Shown piece after piece: positions 54,954 to 64,000 of a stretch of DNA of 64,000 bases; position 1 is the stretch's first letter, and each line of letters begins with the position of its first letter. The notes beneath the pieces are model-generated. The model did no database searches, was not told the DNA's origin, and saw only the letters and a program-made list of their open reading frames with translations. This stretch comes from Neoarius graeffei (lineage: Eukaryota > Chordata > Actinopteri > Siluriformes > Ariidae). The stretch covers positions 476,378-540,377 of the forward strand of contig NC_083582.1 of assembly GCF_027579695.1 (NCBI RefSeq), given 5' to 3'. The translations under genes were made by a program, and so were the position numbers.

Positions 54954-56563
54954 CAGTGGTGCTTGAAAGTTTGTGAACCCTTTAGAATTTTCTATATTTC
55001 TGCATAAATATGACCTAAAACATCATCAGATTTTCACACAAGTCCTAAAAGTAGATAAAGAGAACCCAGTTAAACAAATGAGACAAAAATATTATACTTG
55101 GTCATTTATTTATTGAGGAAAATGATCCAATATTACATATCTGTGAGTGGCAAAAGTATGTGAACCTTTGCATTCAGTATCTGGTGTGAGCCCCTTGTGC
55201 AGCAATAACTGCAACTAAACGTTTGCGGTAATTGTTGATCAGTCCTGCACACTGGCTTGGAGGAATTTTAGCCCGTTCCTCCGTACAGAACAGCTTCAAC
55301 TCTGGGATGTTGGTGGGTTTCCTCACATGAACTGCTCACTTCAGGTCCTTCCACAACATTTCCATTGGATTAAGGTCAGGACTTTGACTTGGCCATTCCA
55401 AAACATTAACTTTATTCTTCTTTAACCATTCTTTGGTAGAATGACTTGTGTGCTTAGGGTCGTTGTCTTGCTGCATGACCCACCTTCTCTTGAGATTCAG
55501 TTCATGGACAGATGTCCTGACATTTTCCTTTAGAATTTGCTGGTATAATTCAGAATTCATTGTTCCATCAATGATGGCAAGCCGTCCTGGCCCAGATGCA
55601 GTAAAACAGGCCCAAACCATGATACTACCACCACCATGTTTCACAGATGGGATAAGGTTCTTATGCTGGAATGCAGTGTTTTCCTTTCTCCAAACATAAC
55701 GCTTCTCATTTAAACCAAAAAGTTCTATTTTGGTCTCATCTGTCCACAAAACATTTTCCCAATAGCCTTCTGGCTTGTCCACGTGATCTTTAGCAAACTG
55801 CAGACAAGCAGCAATGTTCTTTATGGAGAGCAGTGGCCTTCTCCTTGCAACCCTGCCATGCACACCATTGTTGTTCAGTGTTCTCCTGATGGTGGACTCA
55901 TGAACATTAACATTAGCCAATGTGAGAGAGGCCTTCAGTTGCTTAGAAGTTACCCTGGGGTCCTTTGTGACCTCACCGACTATTACACGCCTTGCTCTTG
56001 GAGTGATCTTTGTTGGTCGACCACTCCTGGGGAGGGTAACAATGGTCTTGAATTTCCTCCATTTGTACACAATCTGTCTGACTGTGGATTGGTGGAGTCC
56101 AAACTCTTTAGAGATGGTTTTGGAACCTTTTCCAGCCTGATGAGCATCAACAATGCTTTTTCTGAGCTCCTCAGAAATCTCCTTTGTTCGTGTCATGATA
56201 CACTTCCACAAACATGTGTTGTGAAGATCAGACTTTGATAGATCCCTGTTCTTTAAATAAAACAGGGTGCTCACTCACACCTGATTGTCATCCCATTGAT
56301 TGAAAACACCTGACTCTAATTTCACCTTCAAATTAACTGCTAATCCTAGAGGTTCACATACTTTTGCCACTCACAGATATGTAATATTGGATCATTTTCC
56401 TCAATAAATAAATGAGCAAGTATAATATTTTTGTCTCATTTGTTTAACTGGGTTCTCTTTATATACTTTTAGGACTTGTGTGAAAATCTGATGATGTTTT
56501 AGGTCATATTTATGCAGAAATATCAAAAATTCTAAAGGGTTCACAAACTTTCAAGCACCACTG
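54954..56563 (-). mobile_element. Tc1-like transposon T3, nearly complete
   Basis: The ends CAGTGGTGCTTGAAAG and its complement CTTTCAAGCACCACTG have inverted repeats running about 220 bp inwards and are flanked by TA (54952-54953, 56564-56565). At 1610 bp it has normal Tc1 size and one transposase frame on minus. The site lies in the TATA-box region of element D's LTR. Confidence 0.93.
55190..56274 (-). pseudogene. T3 Tc1-like transposase with a late stop
   Basis: 312 codons from 56274; the natural start is probably the MTRTKEISEELR Met nearer 56195. The N-terminal paired-like helix-turn-helix region includes GLHQSTVRQIVYKWRK, then an AT-hook-like SGRPTK. The catalytic core has LWTDETKIELFGLNEKRYVW, KHGGGSIMVWACF, QDNDPKHTS and [14 protein letters not shown] near 55336 falls after DLK, and the frame beyond it reads on (AVHVRKPTNIPELK...) to about 55190. 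All DDE-region residues are upstream of the stop, but the C-terminus is lost. Confidence 0.85.
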
Positions 56564-56785
56564 TAAGGAGAGAGAGAGCAGAGGAAGAGAGCTCTCTCCC
56601 CAACCAGACGACTTGTGTGTGTGCGCGTGTGTGGCTGGGAGTGTGAATACTACACTGAAAAGTGCAAAATAAAGAGTTTTTGGGAACTCAGTTTTGGCTT
56701 GCCATCCTTCTGTGCTCCACCCACCCATCCGAATTGCAATAGTGGTGCCAAAACCCAGGATCGGAGCACAGAGAAGAACAGCCCC

Positions 56786-57667
56786 ATGGAGTCCTTCCCC
56801 TTCGCAGACCTGGTCCACACTCTCGCCACGGCCCAGCAGAGCCAGCACCAGGCACTAGTTGCCCTCTGGAAGGAGCAGGAGCAAAGGTTCGAGGCCCTGG
56901 TGCTGGCACAGCAGGAAGATTGTCAGGCATTCCGGCACCTCCTCGCATCGGTGGGGTCCACCACCTCCACTGCCGCGGGCCCTCCCCACCTCACCCTAAC
57001 GACGATGGGCCTGCACGACGACCCCGAGGCCTTCCTCACGCTCTTTGAGCAGGCAGCAGAGGCCTCAGGCTGGCCGGTGGAACAGCGCGCAGTGCACCTC
57101 CTCCCCCTGCTAATGGGCGAGGCGCAGCTGGCCGCGCGACAGCTCCCCGCTGACAGCCGGCTGGTCTACACAGACCTCCGCCGGGCCATCCTCCAGCTTG
57201 TGGGGCACACCCCCAAACAACACCGACAGTGCTTCCGCACTCTGCGCCTGGAGGAAATCGGCTGGCCATTCGCGTTTGGCCAGCAACTCCGGGACGCCTG
57301 CTGGCGGTGGCTGAGGGCTGATAACCACGACGCCGTGGGAATTGTCGATCTGGTGGTACTGGAACAGTTCATCGCCCGACTACCTGAAGAGACCGCGGAG
57401 TGGGTCCAGTGCTATCGCCCGGCGTCACTGGATCAGGCCATTGAGATGGCGGAGGACCATTTGGTGGCTGTTCCGACAGCAGGACAGCAGATCTCCTCTT
57501 CTCCCCCCTCCTCTCTCTCTCTCTCCCCCCCTCCCCTTCTGTGTCTTGTCCTTGCCCTGTTCCCCCACTGTGGAGGTGGAGGCCGGCTCCACCCCAGCTG
57601 GCCCGCTGCACCCACTGTGCCCTCCCGTTTCCTGCTTCCATGTCTGTCTCTTCCCCCCCTCAGGTGA
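56786..57667 (+). pseudogene. Element D gag
   Basis: Starts MESFPFADLVHTLATAQQ at 56786. Capsid-like blocks match B: DDPEAFLTLFEQAAEASG, LLPLLMGEAQLAARQLP, EWVQCYRPASLDQAIEMAEDH. The frame then enters a C/T-rich tract (about 57490-57540) where the other copies continue in the protease frame, so a small indel there has shifted this copy. Confidence 0.85.
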
Positions 57668-59166
57668 GTGAGCCCCAGAGCACTGGTGCAGAGAGAAAGC
57701 CCGGGCCGGTTTGCTGGCGCTGCGGGAAGCCGGGGCACCTCCAGCAGCAATGCTCGGCAATGGAGGTGGGCACGGTGGTCCGGATCCCCGACGCACCAGG
57801 AGCCGCCCTTGATTGGGCTGGAGCATATCTCATACCGGTGAGTGTCCAAGGGGATACATATCAGGTGTTGGTGGACTCTGGCTGTAATCAGACCTCAATC
57901 CACCAAAGCCTGGTGCAAGACAAGGCATTGGGGGGAGCACAATTGGTGAAGGTGTTGTGTGTGCACATGGATGTTCACAACTACCCTTTAGTGTCGGTCT
58001 ACATTCTTTTTCGAGGGGAGAAATTTAGTGTAAAGGCGGCGGTTAATCCTCGCCTTACCCATTCGATAATCTTGGGGACTGATTGGCTAGGATTTCGTGA
58101 GTTAATGACTCATTTAGTGAAAAATGGGGCCTGCCATAGTTCAGCAGGGGGAAGTCCTGGTGTGGCATTGGCGGGAGCAGATGTCACAGATCCGTCTACA
58201 TCATCTCTGTGTCAGAGCGAGGAGCTGCAGGCTCCTCCTCCTTCTCTCAGGGAATCCCTCACGGATTTCCCATTAGAACAGTCACGGGACGAGACTCTGC
58301 GGCATGCGTTTGACCAAGTGAGAGTAATCGATGGTCAAATGCTCCAGCCAAACGCCACCCCGTCCTTCCCCTATTTCTCCATTATGAGAGATAGATTATA
58401 CCGAGTGACGCAGAACACTCAGACTAAGGAGCCGACTACACAGCTTTTGATTCCAAAGAGCTGCTGGGAATTTATATTCCAGGCAGCTCACTTTAATCCC
58501 ATTGCTGGACACTTGGGGCAGGATAAGACATTAGCCCAAATAATGGCATGGTTCTATTGGCCAGGGATTCGCAGCGATGTCCGTAGGTGGTGTACGGCAT
58601 GCCGCGAATGCCAGTTAGTAAATCCAACAGCCATTCAAAAAGCGCCTTTGCGCCCTCTGCCATTAATCAAGACCCCATTCAAAAGAATTGGGATAGATCT
58701 CGTCGGGCCATTAGATCGGTCAACACGAGGGTATTGCTTTATTTTAGTTCTGGTGGACTATGCAACGCGATACCCGGAAGCAGTGCCTCTTCGCAATATC
58801 TCAGCAGGCAGTATTGCAGAGGCGCTCTTCCACGTCATCTCCCAAGTTGGAATCCCCAAAGAGATTCTGACTGATCAAGGCACCTCGTTTATGTCACGCA
58901 CACTGAGCGAACTGTATGGTTTATTGGGAATTAAGCCGATCCGCACCAGCGTTTATCACCCACAAATGGACAGTTTAGTCAAATGGTTCAATCGCACACT
59001 CAAGAATATAATTAAAAAGTTTGTTCGCGAGGACACACGCAATTGGGATAAATGGCTCAAACCCCTGTTATTTGCAGTGCGAGAGGTCCCACAAGCCTCC
59101 ACGGGGTTCTCCCCATTAGAGTTATTATATGGGCGTAAGCCGTGCGGCATCCTAGATGTACTGTGA
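57541..59166 (+). pseudogene. Element D zinc knuckle, protease and integrase
   Basis: 541 codons in frame 1. Knuckle CWRCGKPGHLQQQC, intact; protease VLVDSGCNQTS; integrase zinc region HLGQDKTLAQIM...CTACRECQ; integrase core D (GIDLVGPL), D (ILTDQGTSF), but the Glu position reads SLVKWFN, i.e. Lys. Ends at a TGA (59164-59166) where relatives read on. The RT and RNase H are absent. Confidence 0.85.
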
Positions 59167-59246
59167 GAAAATTGGGAGGAGGGACCTTCCCCGAGCAAAA
59201 ATGAAATTCAGTACGTTATGGACCTGTGCACAAAACTCCACACACC

Positions 59247-60104
59247 TGTTGGTAACTCGCCAGCGCCCCCTATAACGATCCCACAATTCCTTGCGCGCTC
59301 CACCCGGATGTGATGTAAAGTGGAACTGCTTTAACTGTATCGAGAGCGCCTCGATTCGCTCTCTCATGTTCTGACTACTGGAGTGGTCGGACGGACTGTA
59401 GGCACGCAAGCTACAGTGTTGAGACTAACCGCTATTGTCTGAGAACAGCCTGTTCAAATTAGTTTCGGCCGAACTTTTGAACGACCCGCTAAGTTTCAGC
59501 GATATAGTGGTTTCGATTCTAAACCTTTGCAAAGTTTAACTACAGTTAAGTAGTTTTCCACGCTAAGAGGCATTTGCGGACAGCTTCGCTCCTCTCAGCC
59601 TTTTTCTCGTCGACGCATCACCGGAGGTTTCTCCTGAAGCACCGTGGGCCAGCTAGGCCTTCATCTCCCTGCTTCGTTAGCCGCGGTTGGACGCAACGCG
59701 CCGCTAACCTCCTCTCCTCGGACTGCGACCCTCAGCGCGGACATCGGAGAAAGAACTTCCATCGCATTGAGTAGGCACTTGGGCAAATTTTTAATTTGTA
59801 GCTTATTCAGATGGTTGTTAGGGTCATGTTTAAGCTTTGAGCTATTTAGCATACCCGCTCAGACACGGAAGGTGTTTGTTTGTTTTTATTGTTTGTTTGT
59901 TTGTTTTTATTGTTTGTTTTGGTTCTGTTTTTTTTCTTTGAACTTGTTAGACAGGGTATCTTGCATGATATCTTTCCTTAACTCCATTGCTAGCTTCCCT
60001 ATCTGATTAGCAGCGCAGCGACAAGTTTGTTATTTTAAGCTCCGAGGCTAGACCGCTACAAGGCCTAGTTCTCTCCATCCAACACATATACACACTCTCT
60101 CACA

Positions 60105-60149
<45 letters not shown>

Positions 60150-61038
60150 GTTGAGTTCTTTGCCTAGATAGTCTGTTGGAAATTGTTGTTAAGTGCAGTG
60201 TTTGGATCCAGCTGTAGCGTGGTCAGATTCTCCTTAGCAACTTATTGCTAGCTACCTCAGGGTGATACGCTAGCTGGTAGGCTTGTGTTCTCGACTAGGC
60301 CTGCAGGCGCCATTTTTCCGACGCCATTTTGATACCTTCCTCATTGAGTTACCTGTGATACGACACCTAGGCACTGACCGCCATTTTGTTTAAGCATTGC
60401 CAGAGTGGCTAGCATTAGCATCTGCCCACAGATACCTACACAAAGCACACATTAGCCACAGAGCTAATCCTTTGTTCTATTTAGCTAACATTCCTTTGTT
60501 TTAGCTAACATTCCTTTGTTTTAGCTAACGACAAGCTAGGTCACACACACACACACACACACGCATCGGCTTGCCCTAGCCTCACACACACGCACACACA
60601 AGGGATTCTTTTCTTTTTTTTTTTCCTTCTCTCTTTCTCTCTCTCTTTCCCTCAAATTTATAGTCCAGGTGTAATTGTTCCATTGTTTTGTCTTGTTATT
60701 ACCTTTGCTGACATTGAATGTATTTTGAGTTTATTATTATTAGTGAGTAGTAGACAAATAAAAGCTAATAAAATTGAATTGCATTTTACTTGTTCCTGTT
60801 GTTTATTCACAAGGTCAACTATTTAGAACTCCTTTTTCCTTCAGAATTTAGCTTTTGTATACAACTGGGTTTCCCATCTAATACAGAGCTACCATTAATC
60901 TTGAATGTAACCATTCACGGTGAGTGTTAAGATTAATAATTTAAGATTTTATGAGACTGATCTTTATTTATAAATTGATTAATTTAATTATCAATTATTA
61001 CATAATTTATAATTTAATTAATCCCAATTAAACCTACA
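59247..61038 (+). repeat. Probable long 5' LTR of element H
   Basis: Begins TGTTGGTAACTCG exactly where element D homology ends, and ends in ...CTACA at 61038 ahead of a candidate primer site. It contains a (CT)n run (about 60107-60146), CA runs near 60545 and 60590, a repeated 'ttagctaacattcctttgtt' (60480-60530) and AATAAA (about 60758). No frame. The matching 3' LTR is outside the window, so the borders are inferred. Confidence 0.55.
60107..60146. repeat. (CT)n microsatellite
   Basis: About 20 CT units inside the proposed LTR of element H. Confidence 0.95.
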
Positions 61039-61044
61039 TTAAAG

Positions 61045-61062
61045 TGGTGCCTCGTGTGAGGA
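61045..61062 (+). promoter_or_regulatory. Candidate primer binding site of element H
   Basis: TGGTGCCTCGTGTGAGGA starts with the TGG expected opposite a tRNA 3' CCA. It lies six bases after the proposed LTR end. I could not match it to a specific tRNA 3' end. The AT-rich leader then runs to the ATG at 61471. Confidence 0.3.
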
Positions 61063-61470
61063 CTAGTTTAATGACCTTGTGAATTTCTCAACAATAACTT
61101 GTAAACTGCTGTATACCCAAAATCAACTGCCAAGGTATAACACAGATGACTTTAATGGTGAATCATTAACAGTGTGTTAATCACAGAACTGAAATTCAGC
61201 TGCCAACCACAGTTAGCTGATAAACTGGTTTAATTGATTAGTACATTAGAGTAATATCTAATCCAAGTACTTAATTAATATTATTAATAATAATAATCAT
61301 TATTGTTAACTAATTATTAATTGAGCTAATTAATACAAGTGAAACATTAGTGAAAACAAAGTAGCTAAGAAACCACATCAATTATTTAGCAACTTGGATT
61401 AAATTAAATTCTAACCTAATCAACCCCTAGTATTAATTTCCTTTAAGTTAATTAATACATTTCGAACAAA

Positions 61471-63279
61471 ATGTCGCGTTCCCCATCAAGGGACTCAGAA
61501 GGGCCCCTCCTCTCTCTCTTCGACGTTGTAGGCGATTTAGGCCAAGTCCCGGAGGATAGGAGAAATTACTTCTGTGATCTGGACCAAAAGGCTCGCTTTG
61601 ATGAAATACACATAGCCGTTAGGGAACTTAAGGAGCGTACTATGACTCTTCCAGAAGGGCTACCCAAATTGTTCATGATCTACTATAAGGAAATGGAACA
61701 TGTGTGTATGACCCTCGAACAAGAGAAAAGAACACTAAAACGACAACTGGCCGAAGCTCAAAGGAGAGCAGAAAGCGCGGAGAGTAGCCTCGTGGGCCTG
61801 AGAGCCACACAAGATGAACTAAAGCGCGAAATAGAATACCTCAGAGAAGAAGTGACGCAAGCACGTCGCTCAGATGAGGGATCGGCCAAACCCTCCCAAG
61901 AACAGAGTTCCGCTCTGGAGGAGGAAGAACCTGAGCTTAGAACGGTAGATCAGACACCGCACTCAAGCTCAACTCGCGTGAAAGTCGCGCGATCGCCACC
62001 TCGTGGCGCTGGGAGTTTTTACTTTACTCCCCACTACACCCCCTCGCGCTTCAATATCGCTGCAGCCTCTAGCCCGCAGAAAACGCCGCGCTACGTACCC
62101 TCAGACTCCTCTGACGGAGAGGCCGCCTCCAAGCCGAAACGCAGACATAGGCGATATGAGAGCAGCTCAAATAGCGAAGACAGCGAGGACCCCTACGGGT
62201 CAAAATCAAAACGCCTCGTCGCAGAACGCAAAACTAGGATCCGCCAAATCGACGTCCTTGCGAAAGACATAGAGCGTTTTGAGCCGGAAAATCATAGACA
62301 CCGAAGCGTTAATGATTATTTCCGGGAAATCGAGCGTAGCCTCCTGGACCTGCCAGAGGCTACATCGCATGAAAAGGCCAGACTAGTCTGGAAAACTTTA
62401 GGTAGTGGCGTACGAGCATTCGTTGAGACCTTACCGCAGTCAGTCCTCGACAACTACAAGAAGATACGCAAGTACTTGAAAGAGGAATACTCGTTGTACG
62501 AGGACGAGACTGCTGCGACGATGGGTGCCATTCTGATCAGACAGAAACGAAGCGAACACCCTCGCGAGTACTACCGTCGGCTCCGTGCAGCGTACTTTCA
62601 GGGCAGAAGCGAGCCCGGGCTAGAGGAAGATCGCAACTTCAAGTCCCTCTTCCTCCATAACCTTCACCCGTGCATCCGTAACCAAGTAACACTCGCGTGT
62701 CGCCAGCGCCCCCATACTATGAGAGAAATGCGTCGCACCGCACAACTAACGTGGGAGATGTTCGTCCGACCCACAGACCGCCACGAGGACGATCCCAGAG
62801 TCCTCAGCCTATATGAGCAGGAAGATCAGTCCTTAGGCCTAGAAGGGGGTGAAGCCCCAAACCGCGGGCCCCCTTGGGCGAACCCAAACCCCGGCCACCA
62901 GACGTCGAGTCAACCCAAAGGTAACTGGAAAGTTCGACAAGCTGGAGCCAAGGGGGAACAGGGCCCCAACGCCAAAGGGCAAGGTAACCGCAAACCTGGC
63001 AGTCACGGCCCTAAATCTCAGAATAGCGGACAGTCAAGGCCCCATCGCAACTCCTCTCGAAGGGAGCGGAGCCCTAAGCTAGCTACCGCTAAACAAGCCA
63101 ACCAAGAGCCGCTTGGGATGGCAGAACTGAGGGCTGAATTAGCACGGATTAAACAAGCCAACCAAGAGCCGCTTGGGATGGCAGAATTGAGGACCGAATT
63201 AGCACGGGTTAAACAACTGCTGAGCAATAAGAACAGGAAGGGTAAGCCGAGCAAGGACAGGGACGAACCGTCAGCATGA
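61471..63279 (+). CDS. Element H gag
   Basis: 602 codons from ATG 61471. The N-terminal region (1-70) has no recognised domain. A coiled coil spans about 72-125. Next is an acidic/Ser-rich stretch (130-230), then a helical capsid-like domain about 255-430 (VNDYFREIERSLLDLP, YKKIRKYLKEEYSLYED, EHPREYYRRLRAAYFQG, NFKSLFLHNLHP). The C-terminus is basic and Gly/Pro/Asn-rich with no CCHC zinc knuckle. A 20-residue unit beginning KQANQEPLGM is repeated in tandem (63091-63150 and 63151-63210). The stop is TGA at 63277-63279 with CTAG following. It is intact and sits at the 5' end of a retroelement. A host gene is unlikely because protease follows in the same frame. Confidence 0.85.
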   Translation: MSRSPSRDSEGPLLSLFDVVGDLGQVPEDRRNYFCDLDQKARFDEIHIAVRELKERTMTLPEGLPKLFMIYYKEMEHVCMTLEQEKRTLKRQLAEAQRRAESAESSLVGLRATQDELKREIEYLREEVTQARRSDEGSAKPSQEQSSALEEEEPELRTVDQTPHSSSTRVKVARSPPRGAGSFYFTPHYTPSRFNIAAASSPQKTPRYVPSDSSDGEAASKPKRRHRRYESSSNSEDSEDPYGSKSKRLVAERKTRIRQIDVLAKDIERFEPENHRHRSVNDYFREIERSLLDLPEATSHEKARLVWKTLGSGVRAFVETLPQSVLDNYKKIRKYLKEEYSLYEDETAATMGAILIRQKRSEHPREYYRRLRAAYFQGRSEPGLEEDRNFKSLFLHNLHPCIRNQVTLACRQRPHTMREMRRTAQLTWEMFVRPTDRHEDDPRVLSLYEQEDQSLGLEGGEAPNRGPPWANPNPGHQTSSQPKGNWKVRQAGAKGEQGPNAKGQGNRKPGSHGPKSQNSGQSRPHRNSSRRERSPKLATAKQANQEPLGMAELRAELARIKQANQEPLGMAELRTELARVKQLLSNKNRKGKPSKDRDEPSA

Positions 63280-64000
63280 CTAGGCCGGGACCCATCCCCA
63301 CCACCACCGCGTGTCTACCTCGTGGGGTGGGGAAAGGACCCCTGCCCAATAGGCAGCGATGAGTTGAAACCACCCCCTCCGTTAGTGAAGCCTGACCCGC
63401 AGGATGCACCCCTGACGCAGTTTCTTGGAGATTTGGTTAGGAAAGGCAACGCCAAGCGTATCTATACCCCAGTGGTGGTAGAAGGCAACGTTTCCCTCCA
63501 AGCTCTCTTGGATACCGGGTCAGAAATCACCCTGATGTGTTCCAAAGTCTTTGCAGAGGTTTCTGATGCGCGGCGCGCGCAAGGTAGACCCATCAGAACC
63601 GAACGTTGTGACGTCAACTTGGTTAGCTTCACCCAGAATCAAGCCCCAGTAACAACCATTGCATGGTTAGAACTCACCTTCCAGGGCATGTCCATCACTC
63701 ACCCCACTTACATCTGCTCTGTCGGGGTAGAACCGTTCCTCATTGGCCAAGACCTACTAGATAGGCTAGCGCCCCTCATTGACTGTCGTCGTGGGCAACT
63801 GTGGGCCCAGGTCGCGTCCCCACAGACCCCAGATCCTCGTCGTCACGATCGAGCCTGTTGCGATGAAGTTAGCGTGGAGGCTACTCCACTGATAGCTGAG
63901 TCAGGGCAGGTCCCCGAGAACCTCGAGACCACTCCGCTCCACCCTGAGCCGAGTCAAGACGCACCAAACTCAACCGACACTCCTCTCAACCGCAACGCGC
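63280..64000 (+). CDS. Element H protease and onward pol frame (runs off window)
   Basis: Open for 720 bases in gag's frame without a stop up to the window end. There is no early ATG to start it separately, so it is probably made by reading through the gag UGA. The retropepsin active site is ALLDTGSEITLM (about 63502-63537). The later hydrophobic motif FLIGQDLL (about 63730-63756) is the second conserved aspartic-protease segment. RT and integrase would be expected downstream. Confidence 0.82.

Larger units (their letters stand above)
54818..59246 (+). mobile_element. Element D: Gmr1-like Ty3 retrotransposon, 3' half missing
   Basis: LTR at 54818-54953 plus 56564-56741, split by T3. PBS-like TGGTGCCAAAACCC follows at 56743. 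Order on plus is gag (56786), protease and integrase; it stops in the region that in B and C lies between integrase and RT (about 59246), at the start of the LTR of H. No 3' LTR. A frameshift between gag and protease, a TGA near 59164 and a changed integrase catalytic residue make it dead. Confidence 0.88.

Noticed and set aside
61471..63279. A host gene of 602 codons
   Set aside because: It follows an LTR-like region and is joined in frame to a retropepsin, so it is retroelement gag.

Overview
This is a gene-poor, transposon-saturated stretch of a vertebrate genome, almost certainly a teleost fish. Teleost signs: a tandem C2H2 zinc-finger gene, L2-, RTE- and L1-type LINEs, several Tc1-like elements, a two-gene Harbinger, a BEL/Pao gag, Gmr1-type and chromovirus Ty3 elements, a class I endogenous retrovirus and repeated copies of a tRNA-headed SINE. 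I cannot name the species. The only likely host gene is the 3' end of a zinc-finger gene at 1-1833; nearly everything else is a transposable element or its remains.

Layout. (1) 2095-18060: an old L2-type LINE (+) broken up by a TIR transposon (2177-3598, itself holding a hAT MITE), an inverted LINE 3' fragment (5473-6000), SINEs, and Gmr1-like element A (6705-16347, TSD tccaa). Element B (9157-14082) sits inside A. (2) 18950-24060: a Tc1 remnant holding a SINE and a solo LTR (19812-24010), which in turn holds a complete Harbinger transposon (20231-23818, TSD CTG). (3) 24657-26030: a broken BEL/Pao gag cut by an old Gmr1-like LTR piece, then an L1 (-) whose fragments run to about 52490. The L1 holds an RTE-type LINE (26234-29588), a Tc1 transposon (30729-46935) and Gmr1-like element C (47441-52376, TSD tacct). 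The Tc1 holds a rearranged chromovirus F (31239-45826, TSD cattg), which holds a young endogenous retrovirus E (32314-42196, TSD ccctc). (4) 52490-54817: a 65-bp-arm palindrome, a LINE with a 2A-like peptide and an inserted SINE, and a Tc1/mariner-like fragment. (5) 54818-59246: Gmr1-like element D (+), its LTR split by Tc1 element T3 and its 3' end lost. (6) 59247-64000: the 5' part of LTR element H, with a ~1.8-kb LTR, a 602-codon gag, a UGA-CUAG junction and an open protease frame running off the window.

Most striking: A-D carry integrase upstream of reverse transcriptase (Gmr1 order). E has LTRs that are almost identical, a gag-UAG-pol layout, an open pol, an open env and a primer site matching tRNA-Leu. 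H joins gag to protease across an exact UGA CUAG readthrough context. Every identity, TSD and splice statement was read by eye from the sequence; no database search was run.
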